Source of the DNA: Betaproteobacteria bacterium
Lineage (GTDB): Bacteria > Pseudomonadota > Gammaproteobacteria > Burkholderiales > Rhodocyclaceae
NCBI GenBank assembly: GCA_016208415.1
Contig: JACQYB010000061.1
Span: 139,046 to 203,045, forward strand
Direction of reading: 5' to 3'
Length of the DNA: 64,000 bases
Part shown: positions 41,932-51,056 of the stretch, piece by piece
Layout: each line of letters starts with the position of its first letter
Position numbering within the stretch: position 1 is the first letter of the stretch
The notes under the pieces: model-generated
Databases searched by the model: none
What the model was told of the DNA's origin: nothing
What the model saw: the letters and a program-made list of their open reading frames with translations, nothing else
Program-made: the position numbers and the translations under genes

Positions 41932-43935
41932 ATGAATCTGTCGTCGCCCCACCCCGTCAATGTGGCGTGGGGCATCGCCCTGTTTCTCGTGGCCATTGCG
42001 GCGCTCTCGCCGTTTCTGCGGCTGCGGCGCCGGGTGTTGCTGCGCGCGCTCATGCCCGCCGGCGCGCTGGCGGCGCTGGCCCTGGCCGGTGCGGGCTTTG
42101 CCGGCCTCACCGGCGAGACCTCGGCCCTCGCGCTGCCGCTGGGCCTGCCCGACCTGCCCTTCCGCCTGCGCCTGGACGCGCTGTCGGGCTTCTTCCTGGT
42201 GCTGCTGGGCGGGGCGGCGTTCGGGGTGGGCGTGTTCGCCAACGGCTACATGCGCAACCTGGACGACACCACGCTGGCCCTGTACTGCCTGTGGTACCAC
42301 CTGTTCCTCGCCGGCATGGCCCTGGTGCTGCTGGCCAACGACGCCTACGCCTTCATGGTGGCGTGGGAGATGATGGCCCTGTCGTCCTACTTCCTGGTCA
42401 CCACCAACCACGTCATTCCCGGGGTGCGCCGCGCCGGCTTCCTCTACCTGCTCATCGCCCACGTGGGCGCCGTGGCGCTGCTGCTGTGCTTCGGCGTGCT
42501 GCAGGGCGGGCATGGCGCGTACACCTTCGATTACATGCGCGGCGCCGAACTGACACCGTTCTGGGCCTCGGTGGCCTTCCTGCTGGCGCTGTTCGGCTTC
42601 GGCGCCAAGGCGGGGTTGGTGCCGCTGCATGTGTGGCTGCCGGAGGCCCACCCGGCGGCGCCCTCTCCGGTGTCGGCGGTGATGTCCGGGATCATGCTCA
42701 AGACGGCCATCTACGGCCTGCTGCGGGTGAGCTTCGACCTGCTGAACATGCAACTGGCGTGGTGGGGCGTGCTCGCCCTGGGCCTGGGCCTGGTGACCGC
42801 CCTCTACGGCGTGGTGTTCGCCGCCGTGCAATCCGACATGAAGCGGCTGCTGGCGTGGTCGTCCATCGAGAACATCGGCATCCTGGTGGCCGGTTTCGGC
42901 CTGACGCTCATCTTCCACGCCGACGGCAAGGGTGCGCTGGCGGCCATCGCGCTCACCGCCACGCTCTACCACGCCATCAACCACGCCTTCTTCAAGGGCC
43001 TGCTGTTCGTGGGCACGGGGGCGGTGCTGCACGCCACCGGCCAACGCAACCTCGGCCGTCTTGGGGGGGTGATGCGTTCCATGCCCTGGGTGGCCTGGCT
43101 CACGCTGGTGGGCGTGCTGGCCATCGCCGGCCTGCCGCCGCTCAACGGCTTCGTGTCGGAATGGCTGCTGCTGCAGGCCTTCCTCATGACCCCGGCGCTG
43201 AGCCAGTCCTTCGTGAACATGCTCATCCCCGTGGCGGCGGGCACCATCGCCCTGGCGGGGGCCCTGGCCGCCTACGTGATGGTGAAGTTCTACGGCGTCA
43301 TCTTCCTCGGCCAGCACCGCGACCCCAAGCTCGCCCAGGCCCACGACGCCAGCGGCGCCGAGCGCCTGGGCATGCTGTGGCTGGCCGCAGGCTGCGTGGC
43401 GCTGGGCCTGATGCCGGTGCAGGTGATCGAACTGCTGGCGCCGGTGACCGAGCTGCTCATCGGCCAGTCGCTGCCCAACGCCGGCAGTTGGCTGTACCTG
43501 GCGCCCGTGAATGCGGATCGGGCGAGCTACTCGCCGCTGGTGTTCCTGCTGGTGGTCACCGCCGTGACCCTGCTGGCCTTCGTTCTGGTGCGCCGCCTGT
43601 ACCACGGCCGGGTGCGCCACGCCGACCCCTGGGATTGCGGCTTTCCGGAGCAGACGCCGCGCATGCAGGACACGGCCGAGGGTTTCGGACAGCCCATCCG
43701 CCAGATCTTCGTGTCCTTCATGCGGGTGGAACGGGATACCCCCGACCCCTTTGATCGCCATCCCCACTACAGCGGGGCGAGCCTCGACAAGCTGTGGTTC
43801 GGCATCTACGAGCCCATCGCCCGACTCGCCGGCTGGCTCTCCGACCAGGCCGGGCGGCTGCAGCACGGGCGCATCCACTGGTACCTGATCTACAGTTTCG
43901 TGACCCTCATCTTCCTGCTGGCCTTCGCCCGATGA
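41932..43935 (+). CDS. hyfB: HyfB-like proton-pumping membrane subunit
   Basis: About 668 residues, 14-16 transmembrane helices, of the NuoL/MrpA/HyfB antiporter-like family. Ion-path residues are in LVPLHVWLPEAHPAAPSPVSAVMSG and MKRLLAWSSIENIG; a Glu in VAWEMMALSSYF matches the conserved TM5 Glu. The C-terminal extension (DPWDCGFPEQTPRMQDTAEGF) is typical of HyfB/HycC. A GTG at 41923 is an alternative start. Predicted to couple the complex to proton or sodium movement. Confidence 0.9.
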   Translation: MNLSSPHPVNVAWGIALFLVAIAALSPFLRLRRRVLLRALMPAGALAALALAGAGFAGLTGETSALALPLGLPDLPFRLRLDALSGFFLVLLGGAAFGVGVFANGYMRNLDDTTLALYCLWYHLFLAGMALVLLANDAYAFMVAWEMMALSSYFLVTTNHVIPGVRRAGFLYLLIAHVGAVALLLCFGVLQGGHGAYTFDYMRGAELTPFWASVAFLLALFGFGAKAGLVPLHVWLPEAHPAAPSPVSAVMSGIMLKTAIYGLLRVSFDLLNMQLAWWGVLALGLGLVTALYGVVFAAVQSDMKRLLAWSSIENIGILVAGFGLTLIFHADGKGALAAIALTATLYHAINHAFFKGLLFVGTGAVLHATGQRNLGRLGGVMRSMPWVAWLTLVGVLAIAGLPPLNGFVSEWLLLQAFLMTPALSQSFVNMLIPVAAGTIALAGALAAYVMVKFYGVIFLGQHRDPKLAQAHDASGAERLGMLWLAAGCVALGLMPVQVIELLAPVTELLIGQSLPNAGSWLYLAPVNADRASYSPLVFLLVVTAVTLLAFVLVRRLYHGRVRHADPWDCGFPEQTPRMQDTAEGFGQPIRQIFVSFMRVERDTPDPFDRHPHYSGASLDKLWFGIYEPIARLAGWLSDQAGRLQHGRIHWYLIYSFVTLIFLLAFAR

Positions 43936-44021
43936 CGACGACCTTCCCCCCGCCCCCCTTCCCGAGGAAGGGGGTGATTACGGTTCAGCCGCTGGCGCGG
44001 CTTCCGGGCACTGACTTGTCG

Positions 44022-44046
44022 CCTCCTTGGGGCGGCCCGGCGGAGG
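44022..44046. repeat. CCTCC-GGAGG palindromic box before hyfC
   Basis: CCTCCTTGGGGCGGCCCGG followed by CGGAGG; the outer arms CCTCC and GGAGG are inverted repeats. The GGAGG arm lies five bases before the GTG of hyfC and serves as its ribosome site. Same family as 3873-3898 and 47239-47265. The rest of 43936-44050 holds CTTCC/GGAAG palindromes only. Confidence 0.65.
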
Positions 44047-44050
44047 CGAC

Positions 44051-44995
44051 GTGACCATCGGCATCCTCATCCAGATCGCCCAGACCCTGCTGGCGGTGCT
44101 GCTGGCACCGCTGCTCATGGGCTGGGTCAACCAGTGCCGCGCCTGGCTCCAGGGCCGCAGCGCGCCCCCCATCCTGCAGCCCTACCGGACGCTCATCAAG
44201 CTGTTCCACAAGGACGCGATCGTGGCCCACGGCGCCACGCCGCTGTTGCGCTTCGCGCCCTACGTGTTCTTCGGCTGCATGGCGCTGGCGGCCGGCATCG
44301 TGCCGATGGTGGCCAACGACCTGCCGTTCTCGCCGGCCGCCGACGTCATCGCGCTGGTGGGCGTATTCGCCCTGGCGCGGGTGTTCATGGCGCTGGCGGC
44401 CATGGACATCGGCACTTCCTTCGGCACCCTGGGGGCGCGCCGCGAGATGCTGGTGGCCTTCCTGGCGGAGCCGGCGCTGCTCATGGTGGTGTTCACCGCC
44501 TCCTTCGTCGCCAATTCCACCCAGCTCACCACCATCGTCGAGGCCCTGGCCCACCGCGCCTTTGCCATCTACCCGAGCCTGGCCTTCGCCGGCGTGGCCT
44601 TCTGGATGGTGGCCATGGCCGAGAACGCGCGCATCCCGGTGGATAACCCGACCACCCACCTGGAACTGACCATGATCCACGAGGCCATGATCCTGGAGTA
44701 CTCCGGCCGACATCTGGCGCTCATCGAGTGGGCGGTGGCGCTGAAGCTGTTCACCTACTCGGCGCTGGGCCTGGCGCTGTTCATGCCGTGGGGCATCGCC
44801 GAGACCGGCAACTTCGCCGCCATGCCCCTAGCGGTGCTCGCGCTGCTGGTGAAACTCGCCGCCGGCGGCTTCGCCCTGGCGACCATCGAGACCTTTCTGG
44901 CCAAGTGGCGCCTGTTCCGCGTGCCCGAATTCCTCGGCACGGCCTTCCTGCTCGGCGTGCTGGCCATGCTGGTGCACCTGCTGCTGGAGGTCTGA
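44051..44995 (+). CDS. hyfC: HyfC/HycD-like (NuoH-type) membrane subunit
   Basis: 314 residues, eight or so membrane helices. NuoH-family loops are visible: ILQPYRTLIKLFHKD, FGTLGARREMLVAFLAEPAL and AENARIPVDNPTTHLELTMIHEAMILEYSG with its acidic residues. Anchors the peripheral arm to the pumping subunits. GTG start with GGAGG from the repeat box. Confidence 0.92.
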   Translation: MTIGILIQIAQTLLAVLLAPLLMGWVNQCRAWLQGRSAPPILQPYRTLIKLFHKDAIVAHGATPLLRFAPYVFFGCMALAAGIVPMVANDLPFSPAADVIALVGVFALARVFMALAAMDIGTSFGTLGARREMLVAFLAEPALLMVVFTASFVANSTQLTTIVEALAHRAFAIYPSLAFAGVAFWMVAMAENARIPVDNPTTHLELTMIHEAMILEYSGRHLALIEWAVALKLFTYSALGLALFMPWGIAETGNFAAMPLAVLALLVKLAAGGFALATIETFLAKWRLFRVPEFLGTAFLLGVLAMLVHLLLEV

Positions 44996-44998
44996 GCC

Positions 44999-45661
44999 AT
45001 GTCCCAGTCGCTTTATCTGCAGGTGGTCAACCTGCTGTCCGCCCTGTTGCTGCTGATCGCCTTCGCCATGCTCTCCCAGCGCCGGGTGGTGGGGCTGATC
45101 ACCCTGTTCGCCTGGCAGGGCCTGGCGCTGGCCTTGTCCACCACCATCGTCGCCTACAGCACCGGGCAGCACCATCTCTACTATTCGGCCGCGCTCACCG
45201 TCGGGCTGAAGGTGATCGCCATGCCGTGGTTCTTCTTCCGGCTGATCCGGCAACTGGACGCCCACCGCGAGGTGGAGACCCTGTTCAACGTGCCCACCAC
45301 CATGCTGGTCGGCATCGTGCTGGTGGTGTTCGCCTTCAACCTGGCCCAGCCCATCTCGCAGATGTCCGGCACCGTCACGCGCTCGATCCTGGGGATCGCC
45401 ATGGCCAGCGTGCTGCTGTCGTTCCTGATGATGATCACCCGCACCAAGGCCATCCCCCAGGTGATCGGCTTCCTGGCGATGGAAAACGGCCTGTTCCTGG
45501 CCGCTACCAGCGCCACCTACGGCATGCCGCTGGTGGTGGAACTGGGTGTGGCCCTGGACGTGCTGGTGGGCGTGCTCATCCTGGGCATCTTCTTCTTCCA
45601 CATCCGGGAGACCTTCGACTCCCTGGACCTCAAGCACATGGAAAGCCTCAAGGAACGCTAG
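44999..45661 (+). CDS. hyfE: HyfE-like membrane subunit
   Basis: 220 residues, about seven transmembrane helices; the second half (SVLLSFLMMITR, VIGFLAMENGLFLAA) resembles NuoK, as in HyfE, a fusion-like subunit of Hyf and Ehr-type complexes that formate hydrogenlyase-1 lacks. Begins 4 bp after hyfC. Confidence 0.9.
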   Translation: MSQSLYLQVVNLLSALLLLIAFAMLSQRRVVGLITLFAWQGLALALSTTIVAYSTGQHHLYYSAALTVGLKVIAMPWFFFRLIRQLDAHREVETLFNVPTTMLVGIVLVVFAFNLAQPISQMSGTVTRSILGIAMASVLLSFLMMITRTKAIPQVIGFLAMENGLFLAATSATYGMPLVVELGVALDVLVGVLILGIFFFHIRETFDSLDLKHMESLKER

Positions 45662-45664
45662 ATC

Positions 45665-47116
45665 GTGGAATTTTATTGGCTCCTCGGCATCCCCCTGGTT
45701 GGCAGCCTCATGCTGGCGGCCATGGGCTCCCATCGGCGCGCCCCGGAGGTGAATGCCGCCTTCAGCTTCGCCACCTTCCTGGCCGCGGCCTGGCTCACGG
45801 CCCGCATCGTCGCCGAGGGACCGCGCGTGGTGGGCGCGGCGTGGTTCTTCATCGACTCCTTCAACGTCTTTCTCGTTGCGCTCACCGCCTTCGTCGCCTT
45901 CACCACCGCGCTGTTCTCGCGCCCCTACATGCGCATCGAACAGGAGCACGGCAAGCTCACACCGCAGCGCCTGCGCATGTTCCACGCCAGCTACCAGCTT
46001 TTCATCTTCGCCATGCTGCTGGCGCTCACCACCAACAACATGGGCATCCTGTGGGTGGCCATGGAAGGCGCCACGCTGGCCACGGTGCTGCTGGTGTCGC
46101 TCTACCGCACGCCGGCCAGCCTGGAGGCGGCGTGGAAGTACTTCATCCTGTGCGGCGTGGGCATCGCCCAGGCGCTGTTCGGCACCATCCTGCTCTACTT
46201 CGCGGCGGAGAAGCTGCTGGGCGAGGGCGGCATGGCCCTGTCCTGGGTGCACCTGAACGAGGTCAAGACCGACCTGGACCCGGTGGTGCTGCAACTGGCC
46301 TTCGTCTTCCTGCTGGTGGGCTACGGCACCAAGGTCGGCCTGGCGCCGCTGCACAACTGGCTGCCCGACGCCCACGCCGAGGGCCCGACGCCGGTGTCCG
46401 CTGTGCTCTCCGGCCTGCTGCTCAACGTCGCCCTGTACGCGGTGATGCGCTGCAAGGTGCTGGTGGACGGGGCGCTGGGCACCGAGCTGGCCGGCAACCT
46501 GATGATGGGCTTCGGCCTGCTCTCGGTGGTGGTCGCCGCCTTCCTGATCAAGCGCCAGACCGACGTCAAGCGCATGTTCGCCTATTCCTCCATCGAGCAC
46601 ATGGGGCTGGTGACCTTCGCCTTCGGCATGGGCGGCGCGGTGGCGAGCTTCGCCGGGCTGCTGCACATGACCATGCACTCGCTCACCAAGTCCGCCATCT
46701 TCTTCGCCGTGGGCCATGCCACCCAGAGCGCGGGCACCCAGGTCATGGACGGCATCCGCGGACTGATCAAGACCAACCCCACCATCGGCTGGGGACTCAT
46801 GCTGGGCACGCTGGCCATCCTGGGCATGCCGCCCTTCGGCGTGTTTGCCAGCGAGTTCCTCATCATCACCACCGCCATGCACGAGCACCCCTGGGCCACG
46901 CCCTTCCTGCTCACCGCCCTGGGCGTGGCCTTTGCCGCCATTTTCGGGCGCGTGCAGCCCATGGTCTTCGGCGAGACGGAACTCAAACGCCTGCCCTACC
47001 AGCCCGCCCTGGCGCCGGTGTTCATCCACCTCGTCCTGGTGCTGATGCTGGGCCTGTTCATCCCGCCCTACCTGGCCGACTGGTACCGCCAGGCGGCGCA
47101 ACTGTTGGGAGGCTGA
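45665..47116 (+). CDS. hyfF: HyfF-like proton-pumping membrane subunit
   Basis: 483 residues, second NuoL/M/N-type pump subunit: VAMEGATLATVLLVSLYR with the TM5 Glu, VGLAPLHNWLPDAHAEGPTPVSAVLSG, VKRMFAYSSIEHMG, and a Lys-bearing late helix. GTG start 3 bp after hyfE. With HyfB it gives the complex two antiporter-like modules. Confidence 0.92.
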   Translation: MEFYWLLGIPLVGSLMLAAMGSHRRAPEVNAAFSFATFLAAAWLTARIVAEGPRVVGAAWFFIDSFNVFLVALTAFVAFTTALFSRPYMRIEQEHGKLTPQRLRMFHASYQLFIFAMLLALTTNNMGILWVAMEGATLATVLLVSLYRTPASLEAAWKYFILCGVGIAQALFGTILLYFAAEKLLGEGGMALSWVHLNEVKTDLDPVVLQLAFVFLLVGYGTKVGLAPLHNWLPDAHAEGPTPVSAVLSGLLLNVALYAVMRCKVLVDGALGTELAGNLMMGFGLLSVVVAAFLIKRQTDVKRMFAYSSIEHMGLVTFAFGMGGAVASFAGLLHMTMHSLTKSAIFFAVGHATQSAGTQVMDGIRGLIKTNPTIGWGLMLGTLAILGMPPFGVFASEFLIITTAMHEHPWATPFLLTALGVAFAAIFGRVQPMVFGETELKRLPYQPALAPVFIHLVLVLMLGLFIPPYLADWYRQAAQLLGG

Positions 47117-47238
47117 GGTGAAACGAGCCCCACGCTCACACGGTTCACGAAGGGCTCGCCTTGCACGGCTCGCCCGTTTCGGCGGCGCAAAGCAGTGCTT
47201 TGCGAATTCCCGCCACAACCCCCCCAAGGGGGCGCAGG

Positions 47239-47265
47239 CCTCCTTGGGGGCGGCCCGGCAGGAGG
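47239..47265. repeat. CCTCC-GGAGG palindromic box before hyfG
   Basis: CCTCCTTGGGGGCGGCCCGG followed by CAGGAGG; the GGAGG arm is six bases before the hyfG ATG and is its ribosome site. The preceding part of 47117-47238 holds GCAAAGCA/TGCTTTGC and CCCCC/GGGGG hairpins. Third copy of the element seen at 3873 and 44022. Confidence 0.65.
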
Positions 47266-47271
47266 CCTGAG

Positions 47272-48819
47272 ATGCGCATCGGCGACAACGAGTGGCCCCT
47301 GGAACAGCGTCCCGGCTGCACTCCCGTGTGGCGCGGGCGCGTGCCCGCCGAGCGCCTGCCGGCGCTGGCCCACGACGTCCGCGGCTGCGGGGGCCAGCTC
47401 ACCGCCCTGTGGGGCAGCGACGACCGCCATCTTGGCGGCGGCTTTGCCATCCACGTCGCCTTCGGCATTCCCCAGGGCACGGCTTGGGTGAGCAGCGACC
47501 TGGGCGCGGAAGCACCCGCCTATCCCGACCTGTCCGCCGTCTTCCCCCAGGCCGACCGCATGCAGCGGGCCGCCTTCGACCTGCTGGGCATCGTGGCCTC
47601 CGGCGCGGTGGACGCCCGCAGATGGCTGCGCCACGGCGCCTGGCCGGAAGACGCCTGGCCCCTGCGCCGCGACTTCGACGCCGCGACACGCTTCGAGCCC
47701 ACCCTGGACGCCTACCCGTTCATCCAGGTGGAAGGCGACGGCGTGCATGAGATCCCGGTGGGGCCCATCCACGCCGGCACCATCGAGCCCGGCCACTTCC
47801 GCTTCTCCGTCATCGGCGACCGCATCCTGAAGCTGGAAGAGCGCCTGGGATACACCCACAAGGGCATCGAAAAGCGCTTCGAAGGCATGACTGCGGAAGA
47901 GGGCGCCCGGCTCGCCGGCCGCGTGTCCGGCGACAGCCACGTGGCCTTCGCCTGGGCCTGCTGCATGGCGCTGGAGTCGGCCGCCGGCAGCCCGCCGCCC
48001 GCCCGCGCCCAGTGGCTGCGCGCCCTGTTCCTGGAGCGCGAGCGCGTCGCCAACCATCTCGGCGATCTGGGCTACCTCGGCAACGACGTCGCCTTCGGCA
48101 TCGGCTTCATGCAGTTCTGGCGCCTGAAGGAGGAATGGCTGCGGCTCAACGCCCGGTTGTTCGGGCACCGCTACCTGTTCGACCGCGTGGTACCCGGTGG
48201 CGTGGCCTGCGACCTGCCCGCCGGTGCCCAGGCCGCGCTCACCGATCAATGCGACGTGGTGGCGATGCACGTGCGCCAGCTCAAGGAGATCTACGACGAG
48301 CACGCCGGCATCCAGGACCGCTTCGTCGCCACCGGCATCGTCAAGCCAGAACTGGCCGCCCGCCTCGGCCTTACCGGTCTGGCCGGACGCGCCTCGGGCC
48401 AGGCGGTGGACGCGCGGGTGGATGCACCCTGCCCCCCCTACGACCAGGTGAAAGTCGCCATCGTCACCCACGACCACGGCGACGTGGCGGCGCGGGCCGA
48501 GGTGCGCTTCGGCGAGGTGTTCGAATCCCTGCGCCTGATCCAGGAGCTGGTGCGGCGCATGCCGGCCGGTCCCCTGCTGGCCGAACTGCCCACGGCCGCG
48601 GCCGGCGCCGAGGGCCTGGGCCGGGTGGAAGGCTGGCGCGGCGAAGTGCTGGTGGCCCTGCGCATGGGGGCGGACGGGCGCCTGGAGCGGGTGCATGCCC
48701 ACGACCCTTCGTGGCAGAACTGGCCCGTGATGGAGCCGGGCGTGCTCGGCAACATCGTTCCCGATTTCCCGCTCATCAACAAATCCTTCAACCTGAGCTA
48801 CTCGGGTCAGGACCTCTGA
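47272..48819 (+). CDS. HyfG-like large subunit lacking NiFe ligands
   Basis: 515 residues: NuoC-like N-terminal domain (1-140) fused to a NuoD/hydrogenase large-subunit domain, as in HyfG/HycE (VGPIHAGTIEPGHFRFS, RLGYTHKGIEKRF, LERERVANHLGDLG). At the first ligand site, where hydrogenases have RVCGxC, it reads RVSGDSHVA (Ser219, Ser222). The DPCxxC pair is absent; the protein ends NKSFNLSYSGQDL. A NiFe centre therefore cannot form in the usual way. This places it with the Ehr-type hydrogenase-related complexes, whose reaction is unknown. Start has GGAGG. Confidence 0.88.
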   Translation: MRIGDNEWPLEQRPGCTPVWRGRVPAERLPALAHDVRGCGGQLTALWGSDDRHLGGGFAIHVAFGIPQGTAWVSSDLGAEAPAYPDLSAVFPQADRMQRAAFDLLGIVASGAVDARRWLRHGAWPEDAWPLRRDFDAATRFEPTLDAYPFIQVEGDGVHEIPVGPIHAGTIEPGHFRFSVIGDRILKLEERLGYTHKGIEKRFEGMTAEEGARLAGRVSGDSHVAFAWACCMALESAAGSPPPARAQWLRALFLERERVANHLGDLGYLGNDVAFGIGFMQFWRLKEEWLRLNARLFGHRYLFDRVVPGGVACDLPAGAQAALTDQCDVVAMHVRQLKEIYDEHAGIQDRFVATGIVKPELAARLGLTGLAGRASGQAVDARVDAPCPPYDQVKVAIVTHDHGDVAARAEVRFGEVFESLRLIQELVRRMPAGPLLAELPTAAAGAEGLGRVEGWRGEVLVALRMGADGRLERVHAHDPSWQNWPVMEPGVLGNIVPDFPLINKSFNLSYSGQDL

Positions 48820-48857
48820 GCGGCCCCGTCCGCGATCCAAGACATAAGGCCGGCGCC

Positions 48858-49370
48858 ATGGCAACCCATCTGATCCTGCGCAAGATCCTCGACACCGGCT
48901 TCGTCTCGGAGCCGCCCCCCGCCGCCGATCCCGCCCTGCGCACACGGGAGCAGGACCTGCAGGAGGAGATCCTCAAGGTGTTCGGCCAGGCGCTGACCGT
49001 CCGCCACGTGGATGCCGGTTCCTGCAACGGCTGCGAACTGGAGATCCACGCCCTGCAGGGCGCGCATTACAACATCGAGGGCATCGGCGTGAAGTTCGCC
49101 GCCAGTCCGCGCCACGCGGACGTGCTGCTGGTCACCGGCCCCGTGTCGCGCAACCTGGAAGTGGCGCTGAAGCGCACCTATGAGGCCACGCCGGAGCCCA
49201 AATGGGTGGTGGCCGTGGGCGAGTGCGGCTGTAACGGCGGCCTCTTCGGCGAGTCCTACGCCAGTTGCGGGCGCGTGGCCAACGTCATCCCCGTGGATGT
49301 GGAAGTGCCCGGCTGCCCGCCCACGCCGGTGGCGCTGCTGCAGGGCATCCTGGCGGCCGTGTCGCGCTGA
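48858..49370 (+). CDS. hyfI: HyfI-like (NuoB-type) iron-sulfur subunit
   Basis: 170 residues. Cluster ligands are retained: SCNGCELEI, GECGCNGG and EVPGCPPTP, giving a proximal [4Fe-4S] cluster like NuoB N2. The N-terminal ~45 residues are an extension. Last gene of the operon; the next gene is on the other strand, so there is no HyfA/HyfH ferredoxin-like subunit to bring electrons in. Confidence 0.92.
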   Translation: MATHLILRKILDTGFVSEPPPAADPALRTREQDLQEEILKVFGQALTVRHVDAGSCNGCELEIHALQGAHYNIEGIGVKFAASPRHADVLLVTGPVSRNLEVALKRTYEATPEPKWVVAVGECGCNGGLFGESYASCGRVANVIPVDVEVPGCPPTPVALLQGILAAVSR

Positions 49371-49403
49371 AGGGCGACCGGCGCGCGCCGGGCCTGTCCG
49401 CGC

Positions 49404-51056
49404 TCACCCCTGCGCCACGACCCCCAGCTTCACCATCCACGCCAGCCCGCGAAACACGGCCGGCTGCCGCGCCGCCGGCAGCGGCTTGACGAGTTCGGCA
49501 GCGGGCCGCGGACCCTTCGCTAGCTGCTGGATGACGATTTCGCACTCCTGCGGCGAGGGCAGCACGCTGCGGGCGAAATCCACCATCATCAGGCCGCGCC
49601 AGCGGGCGAGTGCCTCCAGGGCGTCAGTGCGCGCCAGGCGCAGGCGGGTGTCCGGTTTCAGCACGGCGGTGGGGTAGGCGGCGAAAGCGGCGAACGGGTC
49701 CATGCGCGCCGGCCACGGCTGCGCCGCGTGTTTCAGTTGCGCCCCCTGCGCCGCGCGAATCTCCGCCAGTTCCGCCCACAGGGCTTCATAGCGGGGAATG
49801 ATCGCCGCCCAGTCGTAGTTTTCCCGCGCCCGCTGGCGTCCCGCCTCGCCCATCTGCCGGCGCAGTTCGGGCGACGAGAAGAGCCGCTCGAAGGCCCGGG
49901 CGGTGGCCTCCACGTCCACCGCCACCAGGGAGCAGGTGTAGCCGCAGTACTGGTCGTAGCTGTCGATCTCCAGCGCGTGGCGCAGCGCCAGGTCGCGGCC
50001 CAGCCCCGCCGCAGGCATGAGGGTGGGCACGCGAAAACCGTCGACGCCCTCGCGCACCGTGTCGCGGTAGCCATCCCAGTCCGACACCACCACCGGCAGG
50101 CCGGCCGCCATGGCCTCGACGGGCACCAGGCCGAAGGTCTCCTGGATGTTGTCCGACAGCGAGCAGAACACGTCCGCGCCGGCCCAGGCGGTGGCGCGCG
50201 CCGCGGCCTCGCGCCCGTCCAGGGTCACGCAGCGCACCGACGGACAGGCCTGCCTTGCCGCGTCCGCAAAGGCCTCGCGGATGGACTCGCCGGCATGCCA
50301 GCCGCACTCCACGAGCACCACCTTCTGCGTCGCCGGCAGCTTGCGCGCCGCCTGCTCCAGCGCCTGGTACATGGCCAGCGGATGGGCCTTGGCATGAAAC
50401 GACAGGCGCCCGGCGAACAGCACCACGAGGTCATCCTCGCCCACCTCCAGTTGCCGGCGCGCCCCCTGCCGCTGCTGCGCGCCGAAGGCGAAGTCGGCGG
50501 CGTGGATGCCCAGCGGAATCACCGGCAGCTGCGGCAGCACCCGCTTCGTGGCGCCGAGCCGCGCCTGCAGGTACTCGCCCTGGGTGTGGAGGATGCGCTG
50601 CACGTTGTCCCTGACCGCGGACGAGGTGCAGATCACCGCGTCCCAGGGCTGCACCGGCGCCGTCAGCCACTCGGCGATGCCGTCCATGGCCCGCGCCGAG
50701 GCGGTGGTGTGGGTCACGCCGCACAGGCTCCACGCCCCGTGGCCGTGGAAGCTGCGCTGCCAGGCGTGCTCGCCGAGGCGCGGGCCGGGATGATAGGCCG
50801 TGCCCGCCTCCGCAAGCCGCGCCAGGTTCTTCGCCCCCACCCGCTCCACCGGCTCGGTGCGGCCGGCGGCGCGCACCGCCTCCTCGAACGCCAGTGCGTG
50901 CTCCGCGGCTGCCGCCTGCACCCAGAACCGCGTGCCACGGCTGTGGGCGAGATACCCCCGCAGGAAGGACTCCCCCGCGGCATTGCGGCCCATGAGCTTG
51001 GGCCCGGTGGTGGTGTAGGCCTCGGGGTGGAAGTAGATGGCGGCGGAGTGGGACAT
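49404..51056 (-). CDS. Family 4-type glycosyltransferase
   Basis: 550 residues, GT-B fold. The C-terminal nucleotide-sugar domain shows VVLFAGRLSFHAKAHPLAMYQAL, ADVFCSLSDNIQETFGLVPVEAMAAGLPVVVSDWDG (E-x7-E motif) and a long helical tail. Acceptor and sugar unknown. Converges on the hyf-like operon (34 bp between stops), so it is a separate unit. Confidence 0.82.
   Translation of the reverse strand: MSHSAAIYFHPEAYTTTGPKLMGRNAAGESFLRGYLAHSRGTRFWVQAAAAEHALAFEEAVRAAGRTEPVERVGAKNLARLAEAGTAYHPGPRLGEHAWQRSFHGHGAWSLCGVTHTTASARAMDGIAEWLTAPVQPWDAVICTSSAVRDNVQRILHTQGEYLQARLGATKRVLPQLPVIPLGIHAADFAFGAQQRQGARRQLEVGEDDLVVLFAGRLSFHAKAHPLAMYQALEQAARKLPATQKVVLVECGWHAGESIREAFADAARQACPSVRCVTLDGREAAARATAWAGADVFCSLSDNIQETFGLVPVEAMAAGLPVVVSDWDGYRDTVREGVDGFRVPTLMPAAGLGRDLALRHALEIDSYDQYCGYTCSLVAVDVEATARAFERLFSSPELRRQMGEAGRQRARENYDWAAIIPRYEALWAELAEIRAAQGAQLKHAAQPWPARMDPFAAFAAYPTAVLKPDTRLRLARTDALEALARWRGLMMVDFARSVLPSPQECEIVIQQLAKGPRPAAELVKPLPAARQPAVFRGLAWMVKLGVVAQG

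Noticed and set aside
47272..48819. Calling the second hydrogenase-like operon a formate hydrogenlyase or hydrogenase-4
   Set aside because: The large subunit lacks both cysteine pairs, no formate dehydrogenase or ferredoxin subunit is present, and no accessory hyp genes adjoin it.
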